Shown piece after piece: positions 61,947 to 64,000 of a DNA stretch of 64,000 bases. The position numbers and the translations under genes are program-made. This DNA is from Carboxylicivirga taeanensis (lineage in GTDB: Bacteria; Bacteroidota; Bacteroidia; Bacteroidales; Marinilabiliaceae), in NCBI RefSeq assembly GCF_051851475.1, contig NZ_JBPUSJ010000005.1:336195-400194 (forward strand), given 5' to 3'. The notes under the pieces were generated by a model, which did not search any database, was not told the origin of the DNA, and worked only from the letters and a program-made list of their open reading frames with translations. Positions within the stretch are counted from its first letter, which is position 1. Each line of letters opens with the position of its first letter.

Positions 61947-62648
61947 TTATAGCACATTGAGTAATTCTTCATATTTATCTTTTAAACGAATGTCATTTTT
62001 ATTACCAACATACTTTTTTATAAGCTTAATAGTGGACTTCCTCTTATCCTTTGGGAGCGCATCCATAATTTTGGGAGCAAATTCAATCAGGCTTGAAGTG
62101 AGAATAGCATCAACACCTTCATATTTATTTTCTACTAAAGTTGTTGATACATATCCTAATAAATAATTTTGAATTCCTGTTTGAGCTTGATTAAAACCGT
62201 TTACTCTGATAGAATAAGTGGGGTCATTCTTATCTAGAGTTGACATATAATCATTAGAAAGTGATAATAATTTTTCAGATTGATATCCTAAAGTAGCCAT
62301 AATCATTGCATGTTCAATGGAAACAGAATCACGAGATTCAATGACTAGAGATTTTAAAATAGAAGTTAGTTGATTAAATACAGGTGAAAAAATCTTAATC
62401 TTTTCTTCGATTACTGCATCCTCTGGTATCTGAGGAAAAGTCGCGCTATTAGAATAAATATATTCGAATAACTTTGGACTTAGCTCGAATGACTCACCTG
62501 CTTTTAATTTCGTCTGTATCTCCTCTAATCCTTCAGCAGCCAATTCATGGTTGAATGAGTTATTTCCGTCCTGAGCAAACGCAATACTTGAAAAACACAA
62601 TAATAATTGTATTAAGAAAAATGGAAAATAATTTTTTAGAGTCATCAA
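61947..62648 (-). CDS. Exported protein of unknown function
   Basis: A 233-residue protein with a signal peptide (FPFFLIQLLLCFSSIAFAQ) and no known domain. The mature part is predicted helical and charged (EEIQTKLKAGESFELSPKLFEY, IKIFSPVFNQLTSILKSLVIES, FAPKIMDALPKDKRKSTIKLIKKYVG). It is clearly AT-rich, like the following gene, and may have been acquired. It is encoded 124 bases downstream of another unknown exported protein gene on the same strand. Confidence 0.6.
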   Translation of the reverse strand: MMTLKNYFPFFLIQLLLCFSSIAFAQDGNNSFNHELAAEGLEEIQTKLKAGESFELSPKLFEYIYSNSATFPQIPEDAVIEEKIKIFSPVFNQLTSILKSLVIESRDSVSIEHAMIMATLGYQSEKLLSLSNDYMSTLDKNDPTYSIRVNGFNQAQTGIQNYLLGYVSTTLVENKYEGVDAILTSSLIEFAPKIMDALPKDKRKSTIKLIKKYVGNKNDIRLKDKYEELLNVL

Positions 62649-62772
62649 TTAATGATTTAATTCATACATAATAAAGGTTCTTTCGGCCGCAAATAAATAA
62701 TATATTTTCCATCATATCAAATGAAAAATCCACCGCATTCGGTCTTTCCTCAAGCACCCATTGTAAGCAACT

Positions 62773-63660
62773 TTATTTAATTTCTAATTCGCCAGTTATG
62801 TCTATCCTTCTTTCTGAATTTAAGTCGGTTAAAGAGGCCTTTATTTGACATGGATTATTTATCTGTCCAGAAGTAAATGTTATCGTAACTGGTATTTGTC
62901 CATTTTTAAATGCTCTATAGTTAACTCCCTCATTCTTGTATTGTTCTAAAATATTAGGATTGGATAAAATCTGATTTCCTTTCTGGTCGGTAATGTTTAT
63001 GGAGAGGGAAGGGTACACCTTATTATCCACTATTTCTAGTCCATTTAGTCCTTCTAAAATCAGCATTAAAGTGCTTTTAACACTAACTTCTTTATTAATA
63101 ACCACCATTTTTTGAGTTTTATCCCAAAGGTAAATGTTAGTGTAGTCAATATTTGATGCATTTATTTTCAAAAGTTCGCTCTTCTTTACCGAAAAAGGCA
63201 ATTCATATTGAAATGTTCCTTTTCCCTTTTTATCCCAAATCTTGATATAGACTTGGTATTTCTCATTGTTTTTATTTGTTAATGCAGTAATAAAATTTGC
63301 TTGAAGTTGTAAAGGAGATAAGTCTATTCCATTTTCCATTTTAGATAACAAGTCTTGGTGCTGCAAAACTGTATCTATTTTATTTTTTATTATGAACATT
63401 GAAAGACCAGGAAATACATTTCCATTTTCTTTAGTCAATCCTGATATATTGTTAAAAATGATATTTAATTTTTCGCCATAAATAAATTTATTTCTATTTT
63501 CAATTTTTCCATTTATTTGAATTTTAATTTCATCGCAACCGATTCCATCTCCTCTAGAATATGCTCCAGTTGTCAAATCTTTATTAACGGATTTATTAAA
63601 CTCACAAGCATTAAAAACTAATGTTATTAAGAGGAGTCCAAATAATTTTACTTTCTTCAT
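62773..63660 (-). CDS. AT-rich lipoprotein of unknown function
   Basis: A 295-residue putative lipoprotein; the start at 63660 gives MKKVKLFGLLLITLVFNACEFN with a clear lipobox. The mature chain is beta-rich with two similar segments (IFNNISGLTKENGNVFPGLSMFIIKN and ILEGLNGLEIVDNKVYPSLSINITDQ), so it may hold two copies of one Ig- or gliding-motility-like domain. No family is recognised. In one sampled line (63421-63480) only 14 of 60 bases are G/C, unlike most of the window. Confidence 0.6.
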   Translation of the reverse strand: MKKVKLFGLLLITLVFNACEFNKSVNKDLTTGAYSRGDGIGCDEIKIQINGKIENRNKFIYGEKLNIIFNNISGLTKENGNVFPGLSMFIIKNKIDTVLQHQDLLSKMENGIDLSPLQLQANFITALTNKNNEKYQVYIKIWDKKGKGTFQYELPFSVKKSELLKINASNIDYTNIYLWDKTQKMVVINKEVSVKSTLMLILEGLNGLEIVDNKVYPSLSINITDQKGNQILSNPNILEQYKNEGVNYRAFKNGQIPVTITFTSGQINNPCQIKASLTDLNSERRIDITGELEIK

Positions 63661-64000
63661 TATACGTTTTTTGTTCTGATTAAACTCAAATTTCATAAAT
63701 TACATTCTCTTGAGAAAATGCATGTAAGTAAACGAAATAAATAAACCTAATAGGGATTGAGTACCTTGCCTTAAAGTCAATACTGTAGGTTTTTTAAGGG
63801 GAATTGTTGCTAACGGCCTGCCGCATGATGCAGTAGCAGATTCACGGTGCTGATTGTCCGTCCGGCAGGACAGACAATCGAGGCGAGAATCTGCCCACCC
63901 AAAGTGAGCTGCGCCCTGCTATGCATTATTGCGGCTTGTTAGTACCCGTGTTTTATTCTTTTCTGTGTTAATTCTGTATTTCTTTTGGTTTTAGGATATT
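63661..64000. other. Right-edge intergenic region with inverted-repeat element
   Basis: No gene is visible. It contains the 63806-63945 inverted repeat element listed separately. Confidence 0.45.
63806..63945. repeat. Nested inverted-repeat element, attC-like
   Basis: Three nested arms can pair: CTAAC (63810-63814) with GTTAG (63938-63942), preceded by GGCCTGCCGC-like and GCGGCTT arms; GCAGATTC (63836-63843) with GAATCTGC (63886-63893); and ATTGTCCGTCC with GGACAGACAAT (63853-63879), which has one mismatch. The outer GCTAAC...GTTAG ends recall integron attC sites, but the RYYYAAC/GTTRRRY consensus is met only in part. It may be a dispersed genomic repeat instead. Confidence 0.45.

Noticed and set aside
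1..64000. CRISPR arrays, rRNA genes and insertion-sequence transposases
   Set aside because: I saw no regular spaced repeats, rRNA sequence or transposase motifs in the window.

Overview
The window looks like a chromosomal segment from a Bacteroidota bacterium, most likely class Bacteroidia. Marinilabiliales-like is my best guess, and this is inference. The evidence is a NigD-like lipoprotein, a DUF3078 protein, several SusE/Bacteroidetes-style periplasmic and outer-membrane proteins, near absence of Shine-Dalgarno sequences, and promoters of the TTTG/TAnnTTTG type, best seen in front of the tRNA-Arg gene. Base composition is moderate for most of the window, clearly richer in G+C at about 38.2-42.6 kb, and AT-rich at about 60.3-63.7 kb.

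Layout. 0-9 kb: the 3' part of a PAP2 phosphatase, a FemAB-like transferase, two exported ankyrin-repeat proteins, an AraC regulator divergent in role from a Tat-like amidohydrolase, an SDR/DUF2867 protein and a DUF998 protein. 9.6-13.4 kb: an operon encoding a methylmalonyl-CoA-type carboxyltransferase, a 61-residue protein and an OadA-type carboxyltransferase fused to a biotin domain. It ends at a clear terminator and has no membrane pump subunit beside it. 13.7-37.6 kb: mostly chromosomal housekeeping and envelope genes: phosphoesterases, patatin, a 995-residue propeller/barrel protein with a gluzincin site, NdpA, creatininase, an S9 peptidase, MscS, HAD, TRIC, a PIF1-TPR helicase with a TPR partner, M23 and NigD.

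38.0-49 kb: a tRNA-Arg(ACG) gene is followed at once by a minus-strand block. Read in transcription order it holds a MalT-type LuxR regulator (split by a frameshift), an 83-residue protein, a D-aminoacylase-like lipoprotein, a DcaP-type porin, an M81 (MlrC-family) peptidase, a class A beta-lactamase-like protein without Glu166, and a class C-type serine hydrolase. I read this as an uptake and degradation locus for unusual (cyclic, D-residue-containing or beta-lactam-like) peptides. It recalls the MlrB/MlrC part of microcystin-degradation clusters.

49-60 kb: a remnant of an XRE regulator, a 52-residue lmo0937-like membrane protein, a universal stress protein, a cupin / B12-radical SAM / metal-binding-domain AraC module, and then four plus-strand genes in the order GT4 with C-terminal toroid, GH130, GT4, GH130. 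This last cluster is the best candidate for an undescribed cytosolic mannoside or glycan storage/stress system. 60-64 kb: a DUF2254 membrane protein, two AT-rich exported proteins of unknown function and an attC-like inverted-repeat element near the right edge.
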